From the NCBI RefSeq assembly GCF_950295315.1, contig NW_026647188.1, forward strand, positions 744,001 to 808,000: a stretch of 64,000 nucleotides of DNA, written 5' to 3'. The position numbers and the translations under genes were made by a program. A model generated the notes under the pieces. It made no database searches. It was given only the letters and a program-made list of their open reading frames with translations, and was not told where the DNA came from. This DNA is from Erinaceus europaeus. Its lineage: Eukaryota; Chordata; Mammalia; Eulipotyphla; Erinaceidae. Of this stretch, positions 37,294-48,713 are shown piece after piece; within the stretch, counting starts at the first letter, position 1; each line of letters begins with the position of its first letter.

Positions 37294-37483
37294 GGGTTGC
37301 ATTGGATCGACCTTCTCGTGGTGCATCCCGTGAGTACCCATTTATTGGGGAAACTGACGATCCTTCCTAGCCGACTGAATCCACATGGATCCCAGTCACT
37401 TTCAAAGCCAGCAACAAGCAGACATCAGGCTCAACCTGAAGCTGTTGACTGGCTATGGAAGAAGGGCAAACGCTAGAAGAAGA
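37294..37483 (+). mobile_element. 190-bp retroposon-like insertion inside the U9 CCAT tract
   Basis: A non-repetitive segment interrupts the CCAT tract. It starts GGGTTGCATTGGATCGACC and ends GGGCAAACGCTAGAAGAAGA. ATTCCATCCATCCAT flanks it on both sides (37279-37293 and 37484-37498), which fits a target-site duplication, although the CCAT repeat makes its exact length uncertain. The GAA-rich 3' end suggests a non-LTR element, inserted in plus orientation. I do not recognise the family; no tRNA boxes are evident. Confidence 0.6.
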
Positions 37484-39539
37484 ATTCCATCCATCCATCC
37501 ATCCATCCATCCATCCATCCATCCATCCATCTATCCATCCTTTCTTCCTTCCATCCATCCATCCATCCAACTATCCATCCACCAATCAACCAAGCTAAGT
37601 ACAAAAGGAGATATAACCTTGAATGATGAAGACAATCAAGCCTGCACAGGTAGGTTGCAAAGTAGCCAGTTCAGCTGAATAGGGCTGAGGGGCTGATCCA
37701 GGGAATGTGTTGGGGGGTGTGGGTGTGGGTTGGGTGAGCCTGTGAGCCTGTGAGCTGGGTCACATCCGGGGCAGGGAGGGTGTTAAGGGGATGTGGTAGG
37801 CTGTCACTGGAGAACTGTCACAAGTGCTGGAGCTCGTGAGCAGGGCACCAGGAATAGAGGACAAGAGGAGAGAAGCAAAGAGGAGAGGAGAGGCAAGGAG
37901 AGGAGAGGAGAGGAGAGGAGAGGAGAGGAACTGAGAAACCCACCTGGACAGAGGCAGCATACAGGCATCCAGGAAGGTAGGCAGGCATGAGGAAACTGTG
38001 GCCTAGTCTCCCTGGCTCCTGGCTTCACCTCCTCCTTTCCTCTCTTTGCTGTCAGTGCCAAAGTCCATCATCAGTCAGCGTTGTCCTTCAGTCTTTCCGT
38101 CGCTCTGTGCTATGGCACTGGGGTCTGTGCACTGCCACTTGACCTAGTGGCTGGGCAGTTGGTCTGCCCAGTGTCAGTGCACCTAAGCACAGAATTCTCG
38201 GGGGGGGCATCAAAGAGGGCTCCCGTGGTTGCTAGGCCATGGGACCCCACCCATCCAGTTGACCCCTTGGGAGGCCATGACCCCCACCCCGAACTTGACC
38301 TGAGGGGTAGTGGCCAGCCACCAGAGCCAGAGCCCCAGGCCAAAGCCAGAACAGGTGGGTAGGGCCCAGGGGCTATGGGCAGAGTGTCTCGTGTCCAGGG
38401 GCGGGGCTGGCGTCTGATATCCCAGGGCTGGGGGCCAATGGCCGTCAGGTCCCTGTCCAACCATGTGCACTGATTGACAGACTGACTGACAGCCCCCGCC
38501 CCAAAGACACCCCCGTTGTCTCTGGGTGCCCTGAGCTGCCCCGGGTTTTGTGGGTGGCTGCCTTGACTCAGGCCTCCATAGTGGAGGCCCCTGTGTACCC
38601 TGTTGCCTGCTGACCGTGGCCCTCCTCCCCTTCCTCCTCCTCCTCTTCCTTCTTCTCTGAAGGGACTCACATGAGGCCCTTGGCCTAGAAATCCAGAGTT
38701 GCTGATCAGATTGCTGCAGCTGCTATCCAGTGGATGGGTGCAGGTATCTGGACCTGTCAGTCCCTGATTCTTAGGATCTGCCTGACTCCAGCTCCACCCA
38801 CTCTCCACTCCAGCCCCCTCTGCAAGGATCCCCTTTCCCTTTACCCCCTGTTCCCCAGCTACCCAACTGTCATCTACTTTGTGTCTCCCTGTACTACTTT
38901 CCTACCAGCCTACTGCTGCCCTCTACCCCTGGGGGCCCTGGGACAGCCCAGCTGTCATCTCACCATCCACAAGGGGGACCTGCCCTAACTGCCCACCACC
39001 ACCCCCACACAGCCCTGCACACACTCAGGGGCTCCCCTGCCTGCAGCCTGCCCCCCAGACAGTCTCCTCTGCCCTTCACCCCCTTTCCTTCTCTGCCATG
39101 TCTCCCCACACACAACTGGGTATGAGAATCCCACACATGCCCCTCCCCCCACACACACTCCATTTGCTCTGAGGATGTGAAGATTCTTTTTCTCTTGGTG
39201 TAGGGGAAGGAGTTGAGTCTTTTCAATATCCTGTTGAGCACAGACTGCAAACAAACAATAAACAATGTAACATTTGGATATCAGGCCCTCCCAATCTACA
39301 GTGTGCTGTGCAGGCCTATGACTGGCAAAAACACCCTACTCTGAGCACAAGGTCTGCCTGGGGTAGTGGCTCCTCCTGTGGACTCAGAGACAGACAATTT
39401 TCAGGTTCAGAACCTATATTTCCCAGAAGCTGTTCATTCACTACTGTTAAAAAAGAAAAAGTGGGTTTTCCCTGTCTTGCTCTTTTGTCTGATGCCTGTT
39501 TCTCAGTGAAAAAAGGGATTGAAAAAAATTTTGGTGAGT

Positions 39540-39753
39540 GCTAATATTAATAATAATAATCACAATGATGATCAATCAAGAAGGGCAGCAATTGGGGAAA
39601 ATGGTCTACAAGAGAAGTTTATTCCTGGTGCAGGCTCTTAGCCCTGACTATAATAAGCTTGATATAGCTTAGGGAGAACTTCTCCCATCCTTGGATGGAG
39701 GTCTGAGAACATATTCGGTCGTCTCTAAACTGAGGTGAGTCTCTGTTACCTGT
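39540..39753. other. Extra segment in U9: SINE-body piece plus ~100 bp unknown sequence
   Basis: Lies between the usual TTCTCAGTGAAAAAAGGG motif and TTTTTTGGAGGGAAGAGG. The first half (AATAATAATAATCACAATG, AAGAAGGGCAGCAATTGGGG, TTCCTGGTGCAGGC) is a decayed SINE body without head. The second half, from about 39654 (AAGCTTGATATAGC) to 39750, is unlike anything else in the window. Confidence 0.6.
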
Positions 39754-39979
39754 ATCTTTTTTGGAGGGAAGAGGACCAAAATGCAGGCAGGTGGACTCCG
39801 TGGAGGGTGGATAGGGAGTTGCTCCTGCCCTGGAACTAGAGCACCAGCTGCTGTTCCAGGTGCTCTCTGATAACAGAGATCTCCGTGTGTCCTGTCATAA
39901 CACTGTCTCCAGGACTGACCCTCAGGATAATGAGGATTCAAAACGAGGCAGGTGATACTGCCTTCAAAAGTAAATCCAG

Positions 39980-40345
39980 GGAGGTTTGGCGGTATGTCAG
40001 AGGGTTAAGGGCTTGTGGCGCTCACGAATAGAGGGGACAGGTGGAAGGATTTGGGGTCTGGCCCCCAGACCGCCACCTGCAGGGGAGTCGCTTTACAGGG
40101 GGTGAAGCAGGCCTTTAGGAGCTCTATCTTTCTCTCCCACCATGTATTTCCTCTGCTCTCTCCTTTTGTGTCTGTCAGATGCAAGGTCAGTAACAACAAC
40201 AACAACAAAAACAATAACCACCACAGTGACCAAGCAACAATGGCAGCGAAAGGGGAACAAACTGAGTGCAGGAGCTGTGGATTATTTGTGGCGTAGGCAC
40301 TCAGCTCTGGCAATAACCCCTTGAGGCAATCAATCCATACATGAA
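39980..40345 (+). mobile_element. Full-length SINE at start of U10
   Basis: Head (GGAGGTTTGGCGGTATGTCA, GGGTTAAGG), body and CAATCAATCC tail. It leads directly into the linker before the box-B SINE, with no additional bodies. Box A is recognisable; box B is decayed (GTCTGGCCCCCAGACC). Confidence 0.75.
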
Positions 40346-40493
40346 GAAGTAATACAGGTAACAGAGACGTATATGTCCCTGTGTGTTTCCACTGAGTTAA
40401 TGTAAATGCACTTTTATTGACTTCTTCATTTATTTATTACCTTGCCACGAGAATTTCTTTTCATTGCTAAAAAAAAGTGTCCCATCAAGGGTA

Positions 40494-40722
40494 CCAGGTG
40501 TGCCTTACCCAGTTAAGCACTCATGTTACAATGCAGGAGGACTGGGCTTCAACACCCTGGTTCCCACCTGCCAGGGGAAATCTTTACAAGTGGTGCGGAA
40601 GTGCTGCAGTTGTCTCTCTCTGTGTCTCAAACTCTCTCTACCTCCCTTCCCTCTCAATTCCTGTCTATTTATTCCAGTGAATAATCAAGAAAATAAAAAG
40701 TAAAAAAAGAAAAAGGAAAAGG
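40494..40722 (+). mobile_element. tRNA-derived SINE, U10 first copy
   Basis: Box B decayed (GGCTTCAACACC). First copy of the segment duplicated inside U10. Confidence 0.78.
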
Positions 40723-41563
40723 AAATATTCCACGACTTCAAATGGGCTACTCAGGACAATGCTTTCCTTGTTAAGATCCTCACAGCATTCCATATGCAGA
40801 AAGGCAAAGACGCCATGTATTTTTAACCCAGTTTTTATATTTATTTATTTATTTATTTATTTATTTAGGTGCTTATTCATTTTTGTTATTGATGAATTAA
40901 TGTTTTACATTTGACATTGACTAAGGATCTGACACCAGCGGACTCCAGTACCCCTATATGGTACTCTGCCTCTACAAAACCGATCCATTGACCTGTCCAT
41001 CCATCCATCCATCCACCCATACATCTATCCATCCATTCATCCATCCATCCATCCTTCCCTCCATCCATCCACCAGTCAACCAAGCTAAGTACAAAAGGAG
41101 ATCTCTCCTTGAATGGTGAGGAGAAACAACGATGCATAGGTAGGTTGCAAAGGCCCAGTTTGGCTGAATAGGGCAGAGGGGCTGAACCAGGGAATGTGTT
41201 GGGGCGTGTGGGTTTGGGTGGGGTGAGCCGGAGACCCTGTGAGCTGGGTCACATTAGGGGCAGGCAGGGGGTGGAAGGGGTTGCGAACAGCTGTCACTGG
41301 AGAACCATCACAAGTGCTGGAGCTGGTGAGCAGGGCACCTGGAAGAGAGGACAGACAAAGGAGAGAAGCAAAGTGCGGAGGAGAGGAGAGGGGAGAGGAT
41401 GGTGAGGACAGGAGAGGACAGGATTGGAGGGGATCTGAGAAACCTACCTGGACAAAGGCAGCATACAGACATCCAGGAAGGCAGGCAGGCATGCAGGCAG
41501 CTCTGGCCTGGGCTCCCTGGATCCCGGCGAACCTCCACCTGTCTTCTCTTGGCTGCCAGCCCT

Positions 41564-41775
41564 AGTTAAGGACTCATGTTACAATGCAGGGGGACTGGGC
41601 TTCAAGACCCTGGTCCCCACCGCCGGGGGAAATCTTTACATGTGGTGCAGAAGGGCTGCAGGTGACTCTCTCTGTGTCACAAACTCTCTATCCCTCCCTT
41701 CCCTCTCAATTTTTGTCTATTTATTCCAATAAATAATCAAGAAAATTGAAAGTAAAAAAAGAAAAAGGGAAAGGA
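41564..41775 (+). mobile_element. tRNA-derived SINE, U10 second copy, head-truncated
   Basis: Begins at AGTTAAGGACTCATG, directly after the duplication junction, so about 17 bases of the SINE head are missing relative to the first copy. Confidence 0.78.
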
Positions 41776-43232
41776 AATATTCCACTACTTCAATGGGGCT
41801 ACTCAGGACAATGCTTTCCATGTTAAGATCCTCACAGCATACCATATGCAGAAAGGCAAAGACGCCATCTATTTTTTAACCCAGTTTTTATATTTATTTA
41901 TTTATTTATTTATTTAGGTGCTTATTCATTTTTGTTATTGATGAATTAATGTTTTACATTTGACATAGACTCGGGCTCTGACACTAGCGGTCTCAAGTAC
42001 CCCTAGATGTTACTCTGCCTCTACAAAACCAATCCATAGACCTGTCCATGCATCCATCCATCCAACCATCAATCTATACATCCATCAATCCATCCATCCA
42101 TCCATGCATCCATCCATCCATCCATCCATCCAACCATCCATCCACCAGTCAACCAAGCTAAGTACAAAAGGAGATCTCTCCTTGAATGGTGAAGACAAAC
42201 CAGGATGCATAGGTAGGTTGCAAAGGGGCGAGTTCCGCTGAATAGGGCAGAGGGGCTGAACCAGGGAATGTGTTGGGGGGTGTGGGTGTGGGTGGTGTGA
42301 GCCGGAGACCCTGTGAGCTGGGTCACATTAGGGGAAGGAAGGGGGTGGAAGGGGTTGCGAACAGCTGTCACTGGAGAACCATCACAAGTGCTGGAGCTGT
42401 TGAGCAGGGCACACGGAAGAGAAGACAGACAAAGGAGAGAAGTAAAGTGCAGAGGAGAGGAGAGGAGAGGGGAGAGGATGGTGATGGTAGGAGAGGATAG
42501 GAGAGGACAGGAGTGGAGGGGATCTGAGAAACCTACCTGGACAAAGGCAGCATACAGACATCCAGGAAGGCAGGCAGGCATGCAGGCAGCTCTGGCCTGG
42601 GCTCCCTGGATCCCGGGCACACCTCCACCTGTCTTCTCTTGGCTGCCAGCCCTGAGGTCTCTTGTCGGTCAGCACTGGCTTCCCATCCTTCCGTCCCTCT
42701 GTGCCAGGGCCCAGGCGTCTGGGCGCTGCTGGCTGACCTAGTGGCAGGGCAGTTGGGCTGCCCAGTGGCAGTGTGCCCAGCACAGAATGCCAGGGGCTAG
42801 GACATCACAGAGGGCTCCTGTGGTTGCTAGGCCACGGGGACCCCGCCCATCCAGTTGACCAGCAGCCATGACCCCCACCCTGAACTTGACCTTGAGGGGT
42901 GGTGACCAGCCACCAGAGCCAGAGCCCCAGGCCAAAGCAGGTGCAGGTCGGCCGGGCCAAGGGGCTATGGGCAGATTGGTGTGTGTCTGGGCATGGGGCT
43001 GGCATCTGACATCCCAGGGCTGGGGACCAAGGTCCGCCAGGCCCCTGTCCCACCATTTGCACTGACACTGAGTCTTGCTGACTGACTGACAGTCCCCGCC
43101 CCAGAGATACCCACACCAGGTCCCTAGGTGCCCTGAGCTGCCCCTGAGGATTGGTGGGTGCCTGCCTGGACACATGCCTCTGTAATGGAGGCCTCTATTA
43201 ATCCCATTGCCTACTGATAGCTGCCCTCCTGC

Positions 43233-43312
43233 CCCTCCGCCTCCTCCTCCTCTTCTTCCTCCTCCTCCTCCTCCTCCTCCTCCTCCTACTCCACCTCCTC
43301 CTCCTTCTCTTC
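43233..43312. repeat. TCC/CTCCT pyrimidine tract, U10
   Basis: Mostly CTC repeats with TTC and CAC interruptions. Equivalent tracts are at 46614-46700, 50010-50111, 52390-52495 and 55751-55788. In U0-U6 the same place (for example 3110-3155) is C-rich with only a few CTC units. Confidence 0.9.
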
Positions 43313-44432
43313 CTGATCCTCAGAATGACTCACTCAGGGCCCTTGTCGAAAGCAAGCCAGGGCTGGTGCTCTGACTGCTGCAGCTTCTATCCAGTGGGTG
43401 GGTGCAGGAATCTGTTCCTCTCAATCCCTGGTTCCTGGGACCTTCCATGTCTCCAGCTCCCCCCACTCTCTACACCAGAACCCTCCTCAAGGATGCCCTC
43501 TTTCCTCTTGCCCTCTGTCCCCCAGCTCCCCAACTAACATCTACTGTGTGCCTCCCTGCACTACTTTACTGCCACCCTGCTTCTGTGCTTCAGCCCTGGG
43601 GGCCCAGAGCCAGCCCAGCTGCCATCTCATCATCCAGAAGAAGACCTGCCCTAACCCCCTGCCACCACACCCACACACACAGCCCTGCACACACTCATGG
43701 GCTCCCCTGCCTGCAGCCTCCCTCTCAAACAGTCTCCTTCTGCCCCCTAGCCCCCTTACAGCCTCTGCCACGGCCCCCCACTGACACCTGGGCATGAGCA
43801 GCGCAGACATGCAACAAGCTCCACTCACCCCCACTCCATTTGCTCTAAGGTTGGTCAAGAATCTTTTTTTCATGCTTTAGGGCAGGGAGTTGAGAAAGTC
43901 CAATGTCCTGGGGAGCAAGAACTGCAAACAGTCCATCTACAATGTAACAACTGGGTCTCAGGCTGCCCAATCCCTAATGCGCTGTGCAGACTTTTGACTG
44001 GCAAAAACACCCCATCTGAGATCTGGCTGGGATAGTGGCTCTTTCTTTGGACTAGGACACAGACAGACAGAGTTTGTAGGTTCAAAACCTGTACTACCCA
44101 GATGATGGTCATTCGCTATGGTTAAAAAAAAAAAAAGCCTTTTTATTTATTTTTCCCCCTGCCTGGGTAACCTTTCTGCTGCTTGTTTCTCAGTGAAAAA
44201 AGGGAAAGATCTTTTTTGGAGGGCAAAGGAACAAAATGCAGGCAGGTGGACTCCGTGGAGGGTGCATGGGGAGTTGCTCCTGCCCCGGCACTAGAGACCC
44301 AGCTGCTGTTCCAGGTGCTCTCTGATACCAGGGATCTCCGTGTCTCGTGTCATGACACTGTTTCCAGGACTGACCCTCAGGGTAATGAGATTCAAAACGA
44401 GGCAGGTCATATTGCCTTCAAAAGTAAATCAA

Positions 44433-44805
44433 GGGAGGTTTGGCGGTATGTCAGAGGGTTAAGGCCTTGTGGTGCTCACGAAAAGAGGGGACAGGTGGAA
44501 GGGTCTGGGGTCTGGCGCTCAGACCCCCACCTGCAGGGGCGTCGCTTTACAGGGGGTGAAACAGGTCTTTAGGGGCTCTATCTTTCTCTCCCACTCTGTG
44601 TTTCCCCTGCTCTCTCCTTTTCTCTCTGTCTGATGCAAGTTCAAAACAACAACAACAACCACAACAATAACCACCACAGTGACCAAGCAACAAGGGCAGC
44701 GAAAGGGGAACAAAAGGAGTGCAGGGGCTGTGGATTATTCGTGGGGCAGGCATTGAGCTGAGGCAATAACCCCTTGACGCAATCAATCAATCAATGAATA
44801 AGTAA
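44433..44805 (+). mobile_element. Full-length SINE at start of U11
   Basis: Same head and body as in U10; a single copy ending in CAATCAATCAATGAATAAG. Confidence 0.75.
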
Positions 44806-47800
44806 TACAGGTAACAGAGATGTATATGTCCCTGTGTGTTTCCAGAGTTCATGTAAATGCACTTTTGTTTATTTCTTCATTAATTTATTACCTTGCCACG
44901 AGAATTTCTTTTCATTGCTAAAAAAAAGTGTCCCATCAAGGGTACCAGGTGGTGCCACACCCAGTTAAGCACTCATGTGACAATGCAGGGGGACTGGGCT
45001 TCAAGACCCTGGTCCCCACCTGCCGGGGGAAATCTTTACAAGTGGTGCAGAAGTGCTGCAGGTGACTCTCTCTGTGTCACAAACTCTCTATCCCTCCCTT
45101 CCCTCTCAATTCCTGTCTACTTATTCCAATAAATAATCAAGAAAATTGAAAGTAAAAAAAGAAAAAGGAAAAGGAAATATTCTACTACTTCAATGGGGCT
45201 ACTCAGGACAATGCTTTCCTAGTTAAGATCCTAACAGCATACCATATGCAGAAAGGCAAAGACGCCATGTATTTTTTAACCCAGTTTTTATATTTATTTA
45301 TTTGTTTAGGTGCTTATTCACTTTTGTTATTGATGAATTAATGTTTTACATTTGACATAGACTCTGGCTCTGACACCAGCGGTCTCAAGTACACCTAGAT
45401 TGTACTCTGCCTCTACAAAACCAATCCATTGAGCTGTCCATGCATCCATCCATCCACCCATCAATCTATACATCCATCCATCCATCCATCCATGCATCCA
45501 TCCATCCATCCAACCATCCATCCATCCATCCATCCACCAGTCAACCAAGCTGAGTACAAAAGGAGATCTCTCCTTGAAAGGTGAAGACAAACCAGGATGC
45601 ATAGGTAGGTTGCAAAGGGGCGAGTTCGGCTGAATAGGGCAGAGGGGCTGAACCAGGGAATGTGTTGGGGGGTGTGGGTGTGGGTGTGGGTGGGGTGATC
45701 CGAAGACCTGTGAGTTGGGTCACCTCAGGGGCATGGAGGGGGTAGAAGCGCTTGCGAACAGCTGTCACTGGAGAACCATCACAAGTGCTGGAGCTGTTGA
45801 GCAGGGCACCCGGAAGAGAAGACAGACAAAGGAGAGAAGCAAAGGGCATAGGAGAGGTGAGGGGAGAGGATGGTGAGGGCAGGAGAGGACAGGAGTGGAG
45901 GGGACCTGAGAAACCTACCTGGACAAAGGCAGCATACAGACATCCAGGAAGGCAGGCAGGAATGCAGGCAGTTGTGGCCTGGGCTCCCTGCATCCCGGGC
46001 GCACCTCCACCTGTCTTCTCTTGGCTGCCAGCCCTGAGGTCACTCGTTGGTCAGCACTGTCTTCCCATCATTCCGTCCCTCTGTGCCAGGGCCCAGGCGT
46101 CTGGGCGCTGCTGGCTGACCTAGTGGCAGGGCAGTTGGGCTGCCCAGTGCCAGTGTGGCCAGCACAGAATGCCAGGGGCTAGGACATCACAGAGGGCTCC
46201 TGTGGTTGCTAGGCCACGGAAACCCCGCCCTTCCAGTTGACCAGCAGCCATGACCCCCACCCTGAACTTGACCTGAGGGGTGTTGACCAGCCACCAGAGC
46301 CAGAGCCCAAGGCCAAAGCAGGTGCTGGTCGGCCGGGCCAAGGGGTTATGGGCAGATTGGTGTGTGTCTGGGCATGGGGCTGGCATCTGACAGCCCAGGG
46401 CTGGGGACCAAGGTCCGCCAGGCCCCTGACCCACCATTTGCACTGACACACAGTTTTGCTGACTGACTGACAGTCCCCGCCCCAGAGATACCCACACCAG
46501 GTCCCTGGGTGCCCTGAGCTGCCCCTGAGGATTGGTGGGTGCCTGCCTGGACACATGCCTCCGTAATGGAGGCCGCTATTAATCCCATTGCCTACTGATA
46601 GCTGCCCTACTGCCCCTCCTCCTCCTACTCCTCCTCCTCATCTTCCTCCTTATCTTCCTCCTCCTCCTCCTCCTACTCTTACTCCACCTGTTCCTCCTTC
46701 TCTTCCTGATCCTCAGAGGGACACACTCAGGGCCCTTGGCCTTGGCAAGCCAGGGCTGGTACTCTGGCTGCTGCAGCTTCTATCCAGTGGGTGGGTGCAG
46801 GAATCTGTTCCTGTCAATCTCTGTTTCCTGGGACCTTCCATGCCTCCAGCTTCCCCCACTCTCTACTCCAGACCCCTCCTCAAGGATGCCCCCTTTCCCC
46901 TTGCCCTGTGTCCCCAGCTCCCCAATTAACATCTACTGTGTGCCTCCCTGCACTACTTTATTGCCACCCTGCTTCTGCGCTTCAGCCCTGGGGTACCAGA
47001 CACAGCCCAGCTGCAATCTCACCATCCAGCAGGGGGATCTGCCCTAACCCCCTGCAACCACACCCAAACACACAGCCCTGCACACATTCACGGGCTCCCC
47101 TGCCTGCAGCCTGCCTCTCAAACAGTCTCCTTCTGCCCCCTATCCCCCTTACAGCCTCTGCCATGGCCCCTACCAGACTCCTGGGCATGAGCAGCGCAGA
47201 CATGCAACAAGCTCCACTCGCCCCCACTCCATTTGCTCTAAGGTTGGTCAAGAATCTTTTTTTCATGCTGTAGGGGAGGTAATTGAGAAAGTCCAATGTC
47301 CTGGGGGGCAAGAACTGCAAACAGTCCATCTACAATATAACATTTGTGTCTCAGGCTGCCCAATCCCTAATGTGCTGTGCAGACTTTTGACTGGCCAAAA
47401 CACCCCATCTGAGCGTGAGATCTGGCTGGGCTAGTGGCTCTTTCTGTGGACTAGGACACAGACAGACAGCGTTTGTAGGTTCAAAACCTATACTTCCCAG
47501 AAGATGGTCATTGGCTAAGGTTAAAAAAAAAGGCTTTTTATTTATTTTTCCCCCTGCCTGGGTAAACTTTCTGCTGCTTGTTCTCAGTGAAAAAAGGGAA
47601 AGATCTTTTTTGGAGGGAAAAGGACCAAAATGCAGGCAGGTGGACTCCGTGGACGGTGGATGGGGAGTTGCTCCTGCCCTGGCACTAGAGACCCAGCTGC
47701 TGTTCCAGGTGCTCTCTGATACCAGAGATCTCCGTGTGTCATGTCATAACACTGTCTCCAGGACTGACCCTCAGGATACAGAGGATACAAAACGAGGCAG

Positions 47801-47921
47801 GTTATATTGCCTTCAAAAGTAAATCCAGGGAGGTTTGGCAGTATGTCAGAGGGTTAAGGGCTTGTGTTGCTCACGAAAAGAGGGGGCAGGTGGAAGGATC
47901 CGGGTCTGGCCCTCAGACCAC
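44528..47921. repeat. Family A unit U11 (3394 bp, short form)
   Basis: The cleanest example of the short, older unit: one SINE body (44528-44805), one box-B SINE (44945-45175), a CCAT tract (45437-45538), a weak GGAGA tract (about 45840-45900), and a GC-rich module with TCC tract (46614-46700). Its length equals that of U10 minus the U10 duplication. Confidence 0.92.
44945..45175 (+). mobile_element. tRNA-derived SINE, U11
   Basis: Complete copy, box B GGCTTCAAGACC (one base off consensus). Confidence 0.78.
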
Positions 47922-48190
47922 CACGTGCAGGTGAGTCGCTTTACAGGGGGGGAAGCAGGTCGTTAGGAGCTCTATCTTTCTCTCCCACTCTGTATTTCAT
48001 CTGCTCTCTCCTTTTGGGTCTGTCAGATGCAAGGTCAGTAACAACAACAACAACAATAACCACCACAGTGACCAAGCAACAAGGGCAGCGAAAGGGGAAC
48101 AAATGGAGTGCAGGAGGTGTGGCTTATTCGTGGCGCAAGCACTGAGCTGTGGCAATATCCCCATGAGGCAATCAATCCATAAATGGAAAA
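47829..48190 (+). mobile_element. Full-length SINE at start of U12
   Basis: Single copy, tail CAATCAATCCATAAATGG. The internal CACCTGCAGG marker has mutated to CACGTGCAGG at 47922. Confidence 0.75.
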
Positions 48191-48682
48191 GTAATACAGA
48201 TAACAGAGACGTATATGTCCCTGTGTGTTTTCACTGAGTTATTGTAAATGAACTTTTATTTACTTCTACATTTATTTATTACCTTGCCACGAGAATTTCT
48301 TTTCATTGCTAAAAAAAAGTGTCCCATCAAGGGTACCAGGTGGTGCCACACCCAGTTATGCACTCATGGTACAATGCAGGAGGACTGGGCTTCAACAGCC
48401 TGGTCCCCACCTGCCAGGGGAAATCGTTACAAGTGGTGCAGAAGTGCTGCAGGTCTCTCTCTCTGTGTCTCAAACTCCTCTCCCTCCATTCCCTCTCAAT
48501 TCCTGTCTATTTATTCCAATGAATAATCAAGAAAATAGAAAGTAAAGAAAGAAAAAGGAAAAGGAAATATTCCAGTACTTCATATGGTCTACTCAGGAGA
48601 ATGCTTTCCTTGTTAAGATCCTCACAGCATTCCATATGCAGAAAGGCAAAGGCGCCATGTATATTTAACCCAGTTTTTATAT

Positions 48683-48713
<31 letters not shown>

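Larger units (their letters stand above)
35631..40073. repeat. Family A unit U9, diverged, with two insertions
   Basis: Three diverged SINE bodies (near 35631, 36020, 36375), a box-B SINE (36785-37024), and a CCAT tract split by a 190-bp insertion (37294-37483). A GC-rich module spans about 37680-39440. A second extra segment of about 210 bp (39540-39753) sits just before the GGAGGGAAGAGGACC motif that normally follows the poly(A)/poly(T) region. The GC-rich module is strongly diverged but alignable by eye to U0. Confidence 0.88.
40074..44527. repeat. Family A unit U10 with internal ~1.05-kb duplication
   Basis: Only one SINE body is present (40074-40345). The segment from the box-B SINE through the CCAT and GGAGA tracts occurs twice: 40511-41563 and 41564-about 42650. 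The repeat start (AGTTAAGnACTCATGTTACA) follows GGCTGCCAGCCCT at 41563. After the second copy the GC-rich module continues normally, ending with a TCC-rich tract (43233-43312) and the downstream C-rich portion. Confidence 0.88.
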
